DNA of 64,000 bases from Nephrocerus scutellatus (Eukaryota; Arthropoda; Insecta; Diptera; Pipunculidae). The notes under the pieces were generated by a model, which saw only the letters and a program-made list of their open reading frames with translations, made no database searches and was not told where the DNA came from. Position 1 is the stretch's first letter. Every line of letters starts with the position of its first letter. The stretch is taken from assembly GCA_947095585.1 (NCBI GenBank), contig OX352762.1, positions 118,512,930-118,576,929 of the forward strand. Reading direction: 5' to 3'. The position numbers were made by a program, and so were the translations under genes. Positions 36,065 through 46,930 of the stretch are shown in pieces.

Positions 36065-37355
36065 ATGTCAAATTTGGACACTGGACTACGAGTTCGGCCC
36101 TGTAGATATAATTATCTGGGATTCCCGAAAATGGAAAAACCTCAAATAGTCGGTTACTTCAGTGTTACCACAAATCGAGATTACGAACAAGGTGCTCAAA
36201 ATTTGCGATATTACAAACTACCTAAGAAATTTCCCTTCGACTTAAATGAAGGATATGAAACTCGCAAAGAAAAACCTGAAACAGCGTATGATGAAAAATT
36301 AAACAATATACTGCGATATATTTATAATAGCCGCGGAAAAAACTACAACCATGTGCCACAAAAACCACTTGTAGATGCTGAGTTCATTTGTTTCAGAAGT
36401 CTACCTTGTCTTATAATGTGCACACCTTATGAATTCCGTAATGACTGGTGCATTTATGTGACAAAGTTTAAAGGAAACTATTACCTCAACGAAACTGAAA
36501 CGGAGCGAGCGCAAAATGATCTGACTTACAACAAGACGGATGAACGGAAGAAAATGAGTTCGTGGGGCTACAAGTTTGAGCAGCAATGTTTAACTGGTAC
36601 AACAACACTATTTTTTTTTTGAGTCAATCAGTTCGTAGCTTACTCATGAACTAATCCTTATATAGGAAATCCTTTCCAAGACCCGAACACCAGTCTACCA
36701 GTTGACCAATGCGCTGAATTCTATTGCGTTTTTAAGACGAACCTGCTAGGTCTTGATTTGTTATATGGTGCTGAAATGGACGGTGTTATAAGTGAAACAC
36801 CTATGTTGGTTATAGCTATTTTCAAAATTTCATACCTGTATTAATAATTTGATTTTTAGCAATGAGGACATATCTACATTCAATAGCTTGCGATTCTTGA
36901 ACTTAAAGTAAGACAGCACGAACGCAGTGTATACCAGCAACAATATTTTGAGCGATTCGAGAGTCGTTACTGGTGGTGCCAGTCCTTACTTGTTAACATA
37001 AATGATATATTTTTGGGTGGCCGAAATGCTAACGGAATTGTAGAGAAAATCGATAATGTGGATGTGTGGTCATTGCCTGAACAAGGAAAAGTAAATCTGA
37101 ATTCGATTTGCTTAAGTTGTAAAATCATTGTTTCTTCAAATATTTTAGGGTTACTGGACGCCGAATGTATGTACGAACTTTCTTGTACAATTTCTAACTT
37201 GTGTAAAGTCTCTCAGGATGTCAACTGTCCTTACACAGTACATATTTGAATTTTATTTCAACCCTAAAACCTCTAAGATAACATGTAAACATTTAATTGG
37301 AAAGACGAATAATTCATGTTTGCCTGAATGGTACATAGATTTTTTGAATAAATGA
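36065..37355 (+). pseudogene. DXO/Rai1-family copy 2, frame broken in exon 3
   Basis: Exon positions are 36065-36596, 36666-36804, 36860-37090 and 37149-37355. Exons 1 and 2 are open and keep WGYKFEQ and GAEMDG. In exon 3 one base is missing just before the ExK motif (CGATTCTTGAACTT against CGATTCGTTGAACTT in copy 1), and a TAA follows three codons later. The active-site Gln is still visible in the old frame (YWWCQSLLVN). In exon 4 a 4-base deletion is followed by a 4-base insertion, restoring the end of the frame. So only exon 3 kills it, which suggests recent loss, or a sequencing error. A truncated protein could still be made. Confidence 0.85.
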
Positions 37356-37429
37356 TCAATTCAGCAAAAACAAAAGTTGTAATTGTTTTTTCTTAATTTT
37401 GCACTCAGAGATCTAATCTACTTATCTCA

Positions 37430-37830
37430 GATGTGAAGAGTTTAACAATATATACTTTATTTGACGAAATCGTTAACTATCCTCGTTAACTGGACTACTT
37501 TGGTCATTTGGTAATCTAAACAATGCTCCGCGCATTATTTGCTGTGGCGTCCATTTTGTCAATGCCAACTTCTTTGTCTTAAGCCGTTAATTCTGAATAT
37601 TGTGCTTCGACTTTCTTTAACTTTGTCTCGTTTCATTGACTATCTTCAAATACTCGTTAGTAGTAGATTCTTTTTCAAATCATGGCATCTAATGGCAGAG
37701 ATCTAATAAACTGGAAGGCAAAAATAAAATCCAAATCGTGACTATATTCATTCTTTAAATTCAAGTAAATATACGGTCCTATTACACTACATTACATTTC
37801 AAAATAGGAATGTAAAGTATAAACATAAAT
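37430..37830 (-). pseudogene. Conserved block after DXO copy 2, decayed minus-strand exon(s)
   Basis: The block recurs after copies 3, 5, 6 and 7. On the minus strand short coding-like phrases remain, such as ESTTNEYLKIVNETRQ, followed by a stop. Candidate splice signals (CCTTCCAG acceptor) match across copies. I cannot identify the protein. It looks like the last exons of a neighbour gene that was carried along in each DXO duplication. Confidence 0.45.
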
Positions 37831-38985
37831 GTTTCATTCAGTTAAAAGGTATTCTTTCATTTGATCCCGCAATATAAATACATTCTTATAGGCATTTTTA
37901 GAAAAAATGAGTTATGCTGTTTTCAGCTGTACGCAGAGTTCAATCCGCCATAATCCACTATTGACTTTTTCCCCTTGGTATCGCTCGAAGTAACACGTAA
38001 CCTGGTGTTACATAGCCTTCATTATTTACACAGTTTGGAAAATTCCACATTCTGTATTTGTTCTAATCGTTGGGTATACTTTTCCATTATGGGTGGTTGA
38101 GGCGTGACAAGTAAGTACATCTATGTAAGTATATAACTGGTCGGCTTGAGTGCTTGAAAATATCGTCTTTTACCAATTGAAAAGAAAGTCAAAAACTTTT
38201 TTATCCGAACTGCCAACTTAATTGATCCGTTCGTTGAAATTGAAATTAAAATATATTACCAAAGACTTCATTTAATATGTATGCAACATTACCCTGTTTA
38301 ATAAATTCCCTTTCTGTTTTAATTGTCATAGACTGAAGACAGCGTTTAATTTTATTCTTGGCAAATTTAATAAAATATTTTCACACGCCCATAGACGAAA
38401 GCTTCGAAAGTAGCCGTTATACATACTAGTGTTTTAACATAAAAAATACTTATTTAGTGCAGTCATAGAGAACACACATTCCCAGAGCAAATTTTCAATT
38501 GAAAATTTGCCGGTTTAGCAGAAAAACCGGTTTTAGTCGTGTGAAAATAGCGTACATTGCTCGCAGAAAAGTGGATCTAACGAGCACTCCACTTTCCTCG
38601 CTCGTTATGTAGTATACTATTTCACAAGACCATCGATGAAAGTGACTGTCTCCTACGCTATAACCTACCCTCAAAAGTAGGCATTATCCACACTAGTGTC
38701 TTGGCATAGAAAATACTTTTGTTATTTACTGCAGTCTCAGCGAACACACATTCCGACAGTAGTTTTACATTGCGCATGAGCAGTTTAGCAGAGAAATTGT
38801 TTTGGTCGTTAGATTGCCGCACTAGGCTACTGACTTGTGCTTCAAGCTTCTAACTCGCACGATAACGTCCACTTTCAGCGCTCGATATGTAATATACTAT
38901 TCAACAGTTTATGGTCTTAGGTGTGCCAACTTAATTTTAAAGTTTAGTAATTATTTAAATTTAAAGTAAGTAATAAACTTTGAAG
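37831..38985. other. Spacer, no gene seen
   Basis: AT-rich sequence. Two segments (about 38395-38660 and 38680-38905) resemble each other: ACACTAGTGT, ACATAAAAAATACTT or similar, GAACACACATTCC, and TAATATACTAT near their ends. They appear to be a diverged duplicate of roughly 260 bp. No protein or RNA gene is supported. Confidence 0.4.
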
Positions 38986-39365
38986 AATTCAGTAGAAAGC
39001 GAAGTCAGTCGCAAAATCAAAACCATCCGGACTGACAATGGAGGTGAGCATTGCAATAATCGTTCAAGAGTTTCCTGAACAAATGCGGAATAAAGTTGCA
39101 AACTACTATGTCGTATACCTATACGCCTCAGCAGAACGGTGAGGCTAAGCGATAATGGCAAAGGTGTTGTATTATTTTCGACACGGGTTTATCCAACGAG
39201 TATTGGGCGTAGGAGACATCTACTACCGCGTACATCATCAAACGATCGCCATTTAGGAGCTTGGGGAGCAAGACGCCATAAGAACAATGGACCGGGAAAG
39301 TGCCAACACTTAAACGAATTCGTGTGTTTGGTTGCAAGTGTTTCATGTACCGAAGCAAAAAAGTC
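38985..39365 (+). mobile_element. Copia-type (Ty1/copia) pol fragment
   Basis: The plus strand, across several frame breaks, reads KIKTIRTDNGGE, then MSYTPQQNGEAKR, LSNEYWA, AYIIKRSP and LKRIRVFGCKCFMYRSKK. These follow the order of the integrase core and its downstream part in Ty1/copia elements. No LTRs were seen nearby. A MITE lies directly at its right end. Confidence 0.85.
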
Positions 39366-39372
39366 GTCAGCT

Positions 39373-39728
39373 CAAAACCTTCTCTATAGAAAGCCCAACT
39401 CATCGCATACTAATGCTGTAAACCAATCCCAAACGCGTCTGTGTTTTTGGAATGTGAATACAGTGTACAAAAAATAAATAATAGCAAAGAGCGAGAAACG
39501 TAAGAAAGGGTATTGGGAAACAGAAAAATTTTATATGGATTTTGCTCTTTAGTTGATTACACAAATGCGTTTGGGATAAATCTAAGCATGCATCTGTGTA
39601 CGATCGGAACAGTTGGGCTTTCTATCAAAACCTTCCCTATAGAAAGACCGACTGTAACACAGACGCGTTTTGGATTGGTTTACAGCATTAGTATGCATTG
39701 AATTGGGCTTTCTATAGAGAAGGTTTTG
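39373..39728. mobile_element. MITE family C, probably a compound insertion
   Basis: The ends CAAAACCTTCTCTATAGAAA and TTTCTATAGAGAAGGTTTTG are perfect inverted repeats over about 28 bp. An internal junction near 39615-39655 repeats the end motifs (TTGGGCTTTCTAT next to CAAAACCTTCCCTATAGAAA). So two copies, one truncated, appear to abut or be nested. Confidence 0.8.
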
Positions 39729-39815
39729 CCTATAGCCCGTCACCAAAATTCCTCCGACGACGACTTCGTTAGCAAGTTGGAATGGGAATTGGATATTTCA
39801 ATGTTAAGCATCCAT

Positions 39816-40352
39816 ACGATGAACTTGTGTGCCGCAACATGTTGTGCTCGCGGGATTTGATCGTGTGTGGAGCTGTTCGCGAGTTTCACGAACATGATCG
39901 CTGGATTTCAAAATATTTTGATTTTTTCTCGTTGTTCGCGAACATGTTCATCGTCTGAGCACATGTTGTCACACCGCCATACAATTTTTCATTCTAAAAA
40001 AAATTTCATGGTGCTCAGTTCAATCATAAGATTGCGGACAAAAAAATTTATTGTAAAATGTATTTTGTATTGTATATATTGGAAATATTTTTCATCGGCA
40101 TCATGGCATCTAGTGTCTATACCGATTTCTGGGTAGAGTTTTCTAACTTATTGGAGCTCGACCAGAAATTTGGAAAGTTAAAAGTGAAGAATATAAGGAC
40201 AAATGTCCGTTATTATTTTGGGCGATGTTGATGAACCGACAGAAATATTTTACTGCTGGCTGCCATGGTGTTGTTTACCTACCGACGTTAGCTACGCCAA
40301 CATGATCGCCATGTGAGGCAACCCAAAACAACATGTTCCGGCACACAAGTTC
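39816..40352. mobile_element. Non-autonomous DNA element D with about 28-bp inverted ends
   Basis: The left end contains GATGAACTTGTGTGCCGCAA and CATGTTGT; the right end ACAACATGTTCCGGCACACA and AGTTCATC. They are inverted repeats with one mismatch. The inside is non-coding with internal near-palindromes (GTTCGCGAACATG). No transposase frame exists. Confidence 0.75.
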
Positions 40353-40860
40353 ATCGTCTGATGTCCTATAGAGAAGGTTTTGGCTGTGTCGCTATGTTGT
40401 TTTTTGCTTCTATTGTTCCTTTCCTTTGGTTGTGCGTCGTTGGTTGTTTGGGAATATTCCATTCCACAGTTTGCCACCTCCGTACTCAACTTGTGCGCAC
40501 TTTGCGTTGGCTGTCTTGCTATGCTGGTTTGCCTTCTGTTGTTGTGCATAATGGGCGTTTGCATTAGTCACAATTTTGTTTGAATTTTTAAACAAAAAAG
40601 TCATTGTTTTTTGCAAACGACTTATTAACATAAAGAACTTGTTTTCTGTCATATCAAACTAAAAAAAAATTAAGTTTAAGTTTAAGTGAAGACGACAAAA
40701 CTAATTAAAACTAATCGAGAATTCTATATCCAATACCTAAAATGAATTGGGAATTGAATTGGCGTATGATAACATGAAGGAAAATCTCGCAAAACAAGAG
40801 CTAGCAGAAAACATTACACGGGAGACACTGGGGCGGCGGTTAGGCCTTTTAAACCGACTC
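40353..40860. other. Spacer after element D, with a MITE C end
   Basis: It opens with CTATAGAGAAGGTTTTGGC, a lone MITE C end at about 40366-40384. The rest is AT-rich; a T-rich plus-strand frame near 40380-40583 looks like chance. No gene is supported. Confidence 0.4.
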
Positions 40861-40871
40861 TTTAGTTTTGA

Positions 40872-41166
40872 AAAATTGTAATAATATTCGGCGCGACAGA
40901 CCATTGCGGTCCAAGTCCTAGCTTCTTGCGATCATTTGTGTTGCGCATTAAATTTTTGGACCCAAATGGAAGGGACCTACAATTTAAGGCCGACTCCGAA
41001 CGGCGAGTCGAGAAGCTCTCCGTGACAAGCCATCACTCTCGGAATGCCTGTCACCCATTCACGAGAGTTTGGACACCGTGAAAAATACCCTTGGTGTTAC
41101 TGGGATTCGAAGCACGAACCTCCTGCTCAGTAGCCACGCGCATTTCCACTGAGCCACAGCGCCCAT
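40872..41166 (-). mobile_element. tRNA-derived SINE, full length
   Basis: Read on the minus strand from 41166, the head is tRNA-like: an A box in CTGTGGCTCAGTGGAAATG and a B box in GCTTCGAATCCC about 40 bp later, spaced as in RNA polymerase III promoters. A body with CCGTTCGGAGTCGGCCTTAA and AATTGTAGGTCCC follows, then a tail ending AATATTATTAC. The fragment at 35462-35580 shares body and tail but not the head. About 295 bp. Confidence 0.85.
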
Positions 41167-41367
41167 GGAAAAATTATAGAATTATACAAATTAGGAATCT
41201 GAATAATACTATTCGTCAATTTCTTCATGGAAACTGCTGTCTGATTTATAATTGACATTTTACAGTCTGATTTATAATTTACATTTTCCAAAAAAAAATC
41301 ATTAGAAGATGATAAAGACATTAATAACTGACCCATATCAAAATTTAATAAAATCACAAATGAATAA

Positions 41368-42200
41368 TCTAATATATAAAAATGGTGTCTGTAATGATTG
41401 GGATAGCCTTTCGCAGGAACCAGACATCGCAGGATGTCACCATAGATTGGGATTTTAGCGGTTTGGGTTTTTGTTTTGGTTTGAACTCGCTAGGTGGCGC
41501 TGTTTCCAAGATATAACGGTTTTTCTGTTTCTTAGTAACGAAGCATCTTAGGAACTTCAGATTTTAACCATAGGTTTGTTTCATTGCTATTTGGGTTTTT
41601 GTGAAATTTGTACCTGATAGATGGCGCTGTTTCCAAGATATAACGGTTTTTCTGTTTCTTAGTAACGAAGCATCTTAGGAACTTCAGATTTTAACCATAC
41701 GTTTGTTTCGTTACTATTTGGGGTTTTGTGAAATTTGGACCCGATATGTGACGCTGTTTTCAAGATTGTAGGTGGTAATACCGCTATTTTTGACATTTAT
41801 TTAGTTTCATTACAGCAGACGCAAGAATACATCGTAGAACGCAAAATGAAAAATAAAATTTATAAGGATTTAAAGAGGTAATTTTGATTTGTATGTAGGA
41901 GGTAATCTTTGAAACTACTGGACGGATTTCAAAATACTTTCACCAGTATTTATAATGGAATTTCACGATCGACTAAAAAACGGTCGAGCGAATGCGTTGA
42001 CTGTGTGCTGCACTGTTCGCCACGCTGCTTTCTGTGCTCGGTTTTTTACGTACTATGGCTGCCCATAGAAAAGTCTAAGACTATGTGCTTAGTGCGTATT
42101 ACTCTATGGTTATAAGTTATAGTACATCCCCCACCACGCGATGATAAGAGAAAGACGTGGGTTCATGTCTGCGGGTAGCAAAGCGTCCGGGAACATCTAG
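41368..42200 (+). mobile_element. Non-autonomous Helitron candidate with 127-bp repeats
   Basis: The left end TCTAATATATAAAAATGGTG and right end CATCTAG, flanked by A on the left and T on the right, fit the Helitron rule (5' TC, 3' CTAR, insertion between A and T). The inside carries a tandem repeat with period 127 bp (GGCGCTGTTTCCAAGATATA at 41496 and 41623, and a diverged third unit near 41749). No Rep/helicase gene is present. The usual 3' hairpin is weak. Confidence 0.6.
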
Positions 42201-42404
42201 TTAATATAATAAAGTTTAAAAGTTACCTAATAATATTTCCAATCTTTCGTGTATTTTAGTTGGGTTTAAAAATACCAAAACAGTGATCAGCGACTTTAGT
42301 CGAAGTTGGGGTTTTAGTATCGTTTAGTTTTTGATAGTATCGATTTTTCTTGAACCAAAATGGATAAATAGAAATGCTACAAACTCTTTAATTTATATCT
42401 ATAC

Positions 42405-42815
42405 TAATTTTTAACCCCGGCGTTACCCGGGATCCGGCCACAAAAACACCGCCAATACCGACAAAAACCCGCACACGTAACCCCTACCACCAGTCACCCC
42501 CACTAACCATGACCCCCCACCACCTATCGACCACCACAATAACCCAGAAAACTATATAATCGACACTAATACCGCAAAAAAAAATATACGTGTTCGAATG
42601 TTGAGTTATGATCGTTTATACAAAAATCCCATAAAAAAATTCAGTTTAATTTTTTCCCAAATGTTACAATTTTCCAGGCAACTTTTCCAGATTTTCTTAT
42701 TCCTATAACCTTATCCGGACTATTACGAACATTAAAAAAAAATGATCCAAATCGGTCGAGTCGAAAATGCAACAGACGGACAGAGTTACTTTTACATTTA
42801 TAATATTAGTATCGA
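42405..42815 (-). mobile_element. Helitron-like element, minus strand
   Basis: On the minus strand it starts with ACTAATATTATAAATGTAAA and AGTAACTCTGTCCGTCTG, very like the 5' ends of insect Helitrons. It ends with a GC-rich palindrome (CCCGGGTAACGCCGGGG) and AAAATTAGT. The middle resembles 55530-55760 and 60038-60268, so it is a dispersed family. It lies 350 bp upstream of DXO copy 3. Confidence 0.65.
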
Positions 42816-42990
42816 TAACTTTTTTAACACATTTTCTTAAATTTTTTTACTCATTTTAAATAAACAAAAATCAATCAATCAAATAATCAACAATTAATCA
42901 ATAAAAAAAAATTTAAATCAAAAGCACTTAAAAAAATCAACCAAACATGACCAATTAAAACTGCGTTAATCAAATGAAATTTTTTACGAC

Positions 42991-43140
42991 AAGTCCAAAA
43001 TGGCTTTGAAAGTGGGGATTTCCCTAGAATGTACTACAAAGTTTGGTATTCCCCATTATTATTGAAAGCTGCTGTCGGCGCTTACGATTGGTGTGTTGTG
43101 TTTTAGTGGCTTGATTTTACAGAAATTAAAAAATTAAGTT
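42991..43140 (+). promoter_or_regulatory. Conserved upstream block of DXO copy 3
   Basis: AAGTCCAAAATGGCTTTGAA, then GTGGGGATTTCCCTAGAATG and AAAGTTTGGTATT recur at the same place upstream of copies 5 (52532), 6 (57040) and 7 (61548). Copies 1, 2 and 4 lack it. Preservation suggests a promoter or leader, or simply recent common origin. No TATA box is clear. Confidence 0.5.
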
Positions 43141-43163
43141 GATTTTGTTGAAGCATGTAAACT

Positions 43164-44452
43164 ATGTCAAATTTAGATACTGGACTACGATTCCGACCTT
43201 ATAGACATTCGTATAATGATCTAGAATTCCCGGAAATGGAAAAGCCTGAAATAGTAGGTTACTTCAGTGTAACCACAAATAGAGAGTACGAGCCAGGTGC
43301 TCAAAGTTTGCGATATTACAGACCACCTAAGAAATTTCCTTTCGACTTGAATATAGGATTTCATATTCGCAAAGAAAAACCTGAAACAGCGCACTATGAA
43401 AAATTAAATCATATGTTGCGATTTATTTACAAAAGCCGCGAGGATAACTACAACAACGTGCCACCAAAACCACATATAGATGCTGAGTTCATTTGTTTCA
43501 AAGGACTACTTCGACTTATCATGTGCACACCATTTGAATTCCGTAATGGCTGGTGCATTCATGTGACAAAGTTTAAAGGAAAATATTACCTCTACCAAAC
43601 TGAAACGGAGAGCGCGCAAAATTATCGTCTTTACAAGACGAATGAACGAAAGAGAATTGATTCGTGGGGTTACAAGTTTAAGCAGCATTGTTTAACTGGT
43701 ACATTAGTATGATTTTAGGCAATTAGTTCGAAGCTTACTCATTACCTATTTCTTATATAGGAAATCCTTCCCAGGAGCCGAACACCAGTCTACCAGCAGA
43801 CGAATGCGCGGAATTCTGTTGTGTTTACAAGACGAACCTGCAAGGTCTTAAATTGTTATATGGTGCCGTAACAGACGGTGTTATAAGTGAAACACCTATG
43901 TTAGTTGTATCTGTTTTCACAATTTCAAAAATGTATTAATACTTTGATTTTTTAGCATTGAAGACTTATCTACCTTTAATAACTTGCGGTTCGTTAAACT
44001 TGAAGCTTTAAGATTCGAGTTAGATGAACGCCGACAAGAAGATTTTAAACGATTTAAGATTCGTGACTGGTGGTGCCACTCCTTTCTTGTTAACATAAAG
44101 GATATATATTTGGGTGGCCGAAATGCTTATGGAATTGTCGAGAAAATCGATCATTTAGATGTAAGATCATTGCCAGAACAAGGAAAAGTAAACTCGATTT
44201 CGATTTGCTTAGGTTGTAAAATAATTGTTTCTTCAAATATTTCAGAGATACTGGACGCCGAATGTATGTACAAACTTTCTTGTGCAATTTCTAACTTGTG
44301 TTAAGTCTCTAATGCAGGATGTCAACTGTCCCTACACAGTATTTGAATTTTATTTCGACTCTCAAATGTCTAAGATTACATATAAACGTTTGAATGGGAA
44401 GACGATTTATTCGTGCTTGCCCGAATGGTATATAGATTTTTTGAATGAATAA
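43164..44452 (+). CDS. DXO/Rai1-family protein, copy 3 (intact, active site replaced)
   Basis: Exons 43164-43698, 43761-43899, 43956-44187 and 44246-44452 join in phase to 370 residues with no stop. The family fold is well kept: GYFSVTTNREYEPGAQSLRY, MLRFIYKSRE, TPFEFRNGWCIHVTKFKG, WGYKFKQHCLTG, KDIYLGGRNAYGIVEKIDHL, CLPEWYIDF. Catalytic positions are changed throughout: motif II Glu is Lys (GYKFK), the first acid of ExD is Val (GAVTDG), ExK is reversed to KLE, and the active-site Gln is His (WWCHSFLVN). Only the Asp of ExD remains. Expected to be inactive as a nuclease, yet the frame is preserved. It may act as a binding or decoy protein, as known for Drosophila Cutoff; this is inference. 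Confidence 0.87.
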
Positions 44453-44519
44453 TCAATTCAACGAAAAATAATACAAATAAAAACATAATCGATGTGCTGA
44501 TCTTAAAAAAATTGCTTTT

Positions 44520-44964
44520 TCTTAAATATCTGCTTAGCTCAGATGTGAATTTTTTAACAATATATACTACATATATGAAATTAGTTAACTTTCTCTGTTG
44601 AGTGGACTAACTTTTTGTCCCTTGGCAATCCAAACAATGCCGAGAATCCGCATTATTGGTTGTGGTCCATTTTATCGATGGCAACTTCTTCGTCTTAAGC
44701 TGTTAAGTTTGTGTTGAATCTTTGGGCTTTGACGTTCTTTTACTATGTCTCGTTCCATTGGATATCTTCAAATACTTGTAAGTAGTTGAATTTTTTAAAA
44801 GCATGACATCTAATGGCAGAGAAATAATTACTGGAAGGTAAAATAAAATCCAAATTGACCACATGTTCTGATAGAAAACCCAAAGGAGATTTGCAAGTCA
44901 GGCATATGTTACCTCATTTTTCTGATTCAAAAACTATATTAACCGTTTGTTTTTACCTTTATAT
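44520..44964 (-). pseudogene. Conserved block after DXO copy 3, interrupted by gypsy
   Basis: Matches the block after copies 2 and 7. On the minus strand a stretch after the CCTTCCAG acceptor stays open for about 40 codons in one frame (LLKNSTTYKYLKISNGTRHS), then stops. The block continues beyond the gypsy element at 49050-49120 (TTGTTCATATTCTTTATGCA), as in copy 7 near 63609. The protein is unidentified. Confidence 0.45.
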
Positions 44965-45663
44965 TGTTACGAAATTCAGGCTTTTGAGTTCGTAATGGAT
45001 TTTGCAATTAAAACACAACACAAGTTAATTAATTTAAAAATAACAACTTTAATTCAAACAATAAAATTAACACAAGTTCACAATCTATATTGGTGATTAC
45101 TTTAATTGTACACAATAAGAACACTAGTACTTCACAATAATTCTCTTAGGTTATATCTTTATTACTTAACAAGAACTTGTACAACTGCACTGGTTAAATT
45201 CCAAACAACTAATGATCTTACTTCAACCTAACACCTCTATTTATACTCAATCATAAGCATCCAGAAACTTCTAATATTGCAGACAGAAATATCCAGAAAT
45301 TGTAGCCTTATTCCCTTATTTACAACTAACGATACTTATATGTAATGAGTCATCTTCTAAAAATAGACTACATGTTCAATCATGTTCTTTTACAAAATTC
45401 GGGCAAACCGCAAAAACTGGTTTGACTACTTGTTTTACTAGTACACAATGATTCAAACTTGCAGGCGGTTACATTTCAAATTTCAAATAACCTAATAGTC
45501 TTAGAACATGAGAGTGCTTATTTTTTTAGTACCCAGTATTTTCTTAGTTCTAATTTCGCACTTATTTTTGGTACGCTAATAGTCTTTGCCTAAAAGTATG
45601 CAACTAATTTAGCACTTCTGATTCTAATTCCATTATATACGCTACTAACTACTTTTCGTAACA
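44965..45663 (-). repeat. Gypsy 3' LTR
   Basis: 699 bp, TG...CA ends, preceded on the element strand by the purine-rich tract. Its left neighbour is the 4-bp target duplication ATAT (44961-44964). Confidence 0.93.
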
Positions 45664-45674
45664 TTCCCCCCACC

Positions 45675-46930
45675 TTAATTCTGTTCGTCCCGAACAGATT
45701 CAGCCCTCCTTCTGTTGTTGTACCTTGTCAATCTGTCAATATGAACAACTTTCATTTTACATCTGGGGCTTTGTTGAATCCGATATACGACATCATTAAT
45801 CCTCTTAATGATCTTATAAGGTCCTTCCCAACTCTGCTGTAGTTTTAGAGATTTACCTTTTCTTCTCTTGGGATTGTAAAGCCAGACCAAATCTCCTTCC
45901 TGAAATCCACCACAGTTTGCTCGCAGGTCATATCGCGTTTTCATCCGGTTGCTGGCATCCACTATGTTGCTCCTTACTGCAGCATGAACAGCGGTCATCC
46001 TCTGCCTTAGATCACTAACATAATTCTCCTTTGTTGTCGGCTCTACTGGTGGTGATCCAAATTTGATGTCGCATGGTAGACGAAGTTCTCTGCCAAAGAC
46101 AATCATTGCTGGAGAGTTTTTAGTTGTGTTGTGGACAGCACTACGATAACCCATCATAAACAACGGTATACAACGATCCCATTCATCTTGGTTGGTATTA
46201 ACTTCTTTTCGCAGATGCTCTTCCAGCGTCCTGTTGAACCTTTCGACCATTCCGTCTGACTGTGGATGTAACGGAGTAGTCCTCGTTTTCTTGATGTTAA
46301 GTACTTGACACAGCTCTTGAAAGACTAGCGATTCAAAATTCCGCCCTTGGTCGGAATGTAATTCCAGCGGTACTCCAAATCTGCAGATCCAATTGTCCAC
46401 GAATGCCCTAGCCACCGTGCTAGCTTCCTGGTTTGCGATGGGATACGCTTCTGCCCATTTACTGAAGTAATCAATGCACACGAGTATATAGCGATTTCCA
46501 TCTCTTGTTTCTGGGAATGGACCAGCTATGTCCATTGCCACCCGCTCAAATGGTGCTCCAACATTGTACTGTTGCATTTTTCCTCTAATTTTTGGCTGCG
46601 GTCCTTTGCTTGCTGCGCACATGTCACACGTTCGACACCAGTCTTCCACATCTCTACGGCAGTTGACCCAATAGAAGCGATTCCTGACTTTATCTAGCGT
46701 CTTATTAACGCCCAAATGCGCTCCTGATGTACCACTATGTAATTCTTGCAGGACTTCTTTGACTCGATTCGTTGGTAGCACAATCTGTGATTTTGTGCTT
46801 TGACCATCAGCCGATTCCCATTGCCTTACCAGTAGTCCATCTTCCAATCTCAATGACTGCTATTGAGCCCAGTAACTTTTTACTGTAGGACTTGCTGTTG
46901 CAATCTCGTGCCACTCCGGTCTTTCACCTT
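45675..46930 (-). pseudogene. Gypsy pol remnant: integrase
   Basis: The open part, 46853-45675, encodes an H2C2 zinc-binding region (HSGTSGAHLGVNK, CRTCDMC) and the integrase core with all three acids: VAMDIAGPF, LHSDQGRNFES and DGMVERFNRTLEEHL. A C-terminal GPYKIIKRINDVVYRI segment follows. Upstream, WLQGERPEWHEIATASP is also pol-like but is cut off by a TAG at 46862-46860. Everything before integrase in pol is deleted. Could not replicate by itself. Confidence 0.92.

Noticed and set aside
36401..36586. Recurrent 60-residue minus-strand frame inside every DXO exon 1 (for example 36401-36586 and 43506-43688)
   Set aside because: It is a shadow: it recurs because exon 1 is conserved and follows its complement codon by codon. 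No start context or splice pattern supports it.
40313..40652. Overlapping frames on both strands near 40300-40650
   Set aside because: T-rich and A-rich low-complexity translations next to a MITE end; no domain, no splice sites.
41102..41166. A functional tRNA gene
   Set aside because: The A and B boxes are tRNA-like, but no acceptor-stem pairing was found and a SINE body follows directly; a related truncated copy exists.
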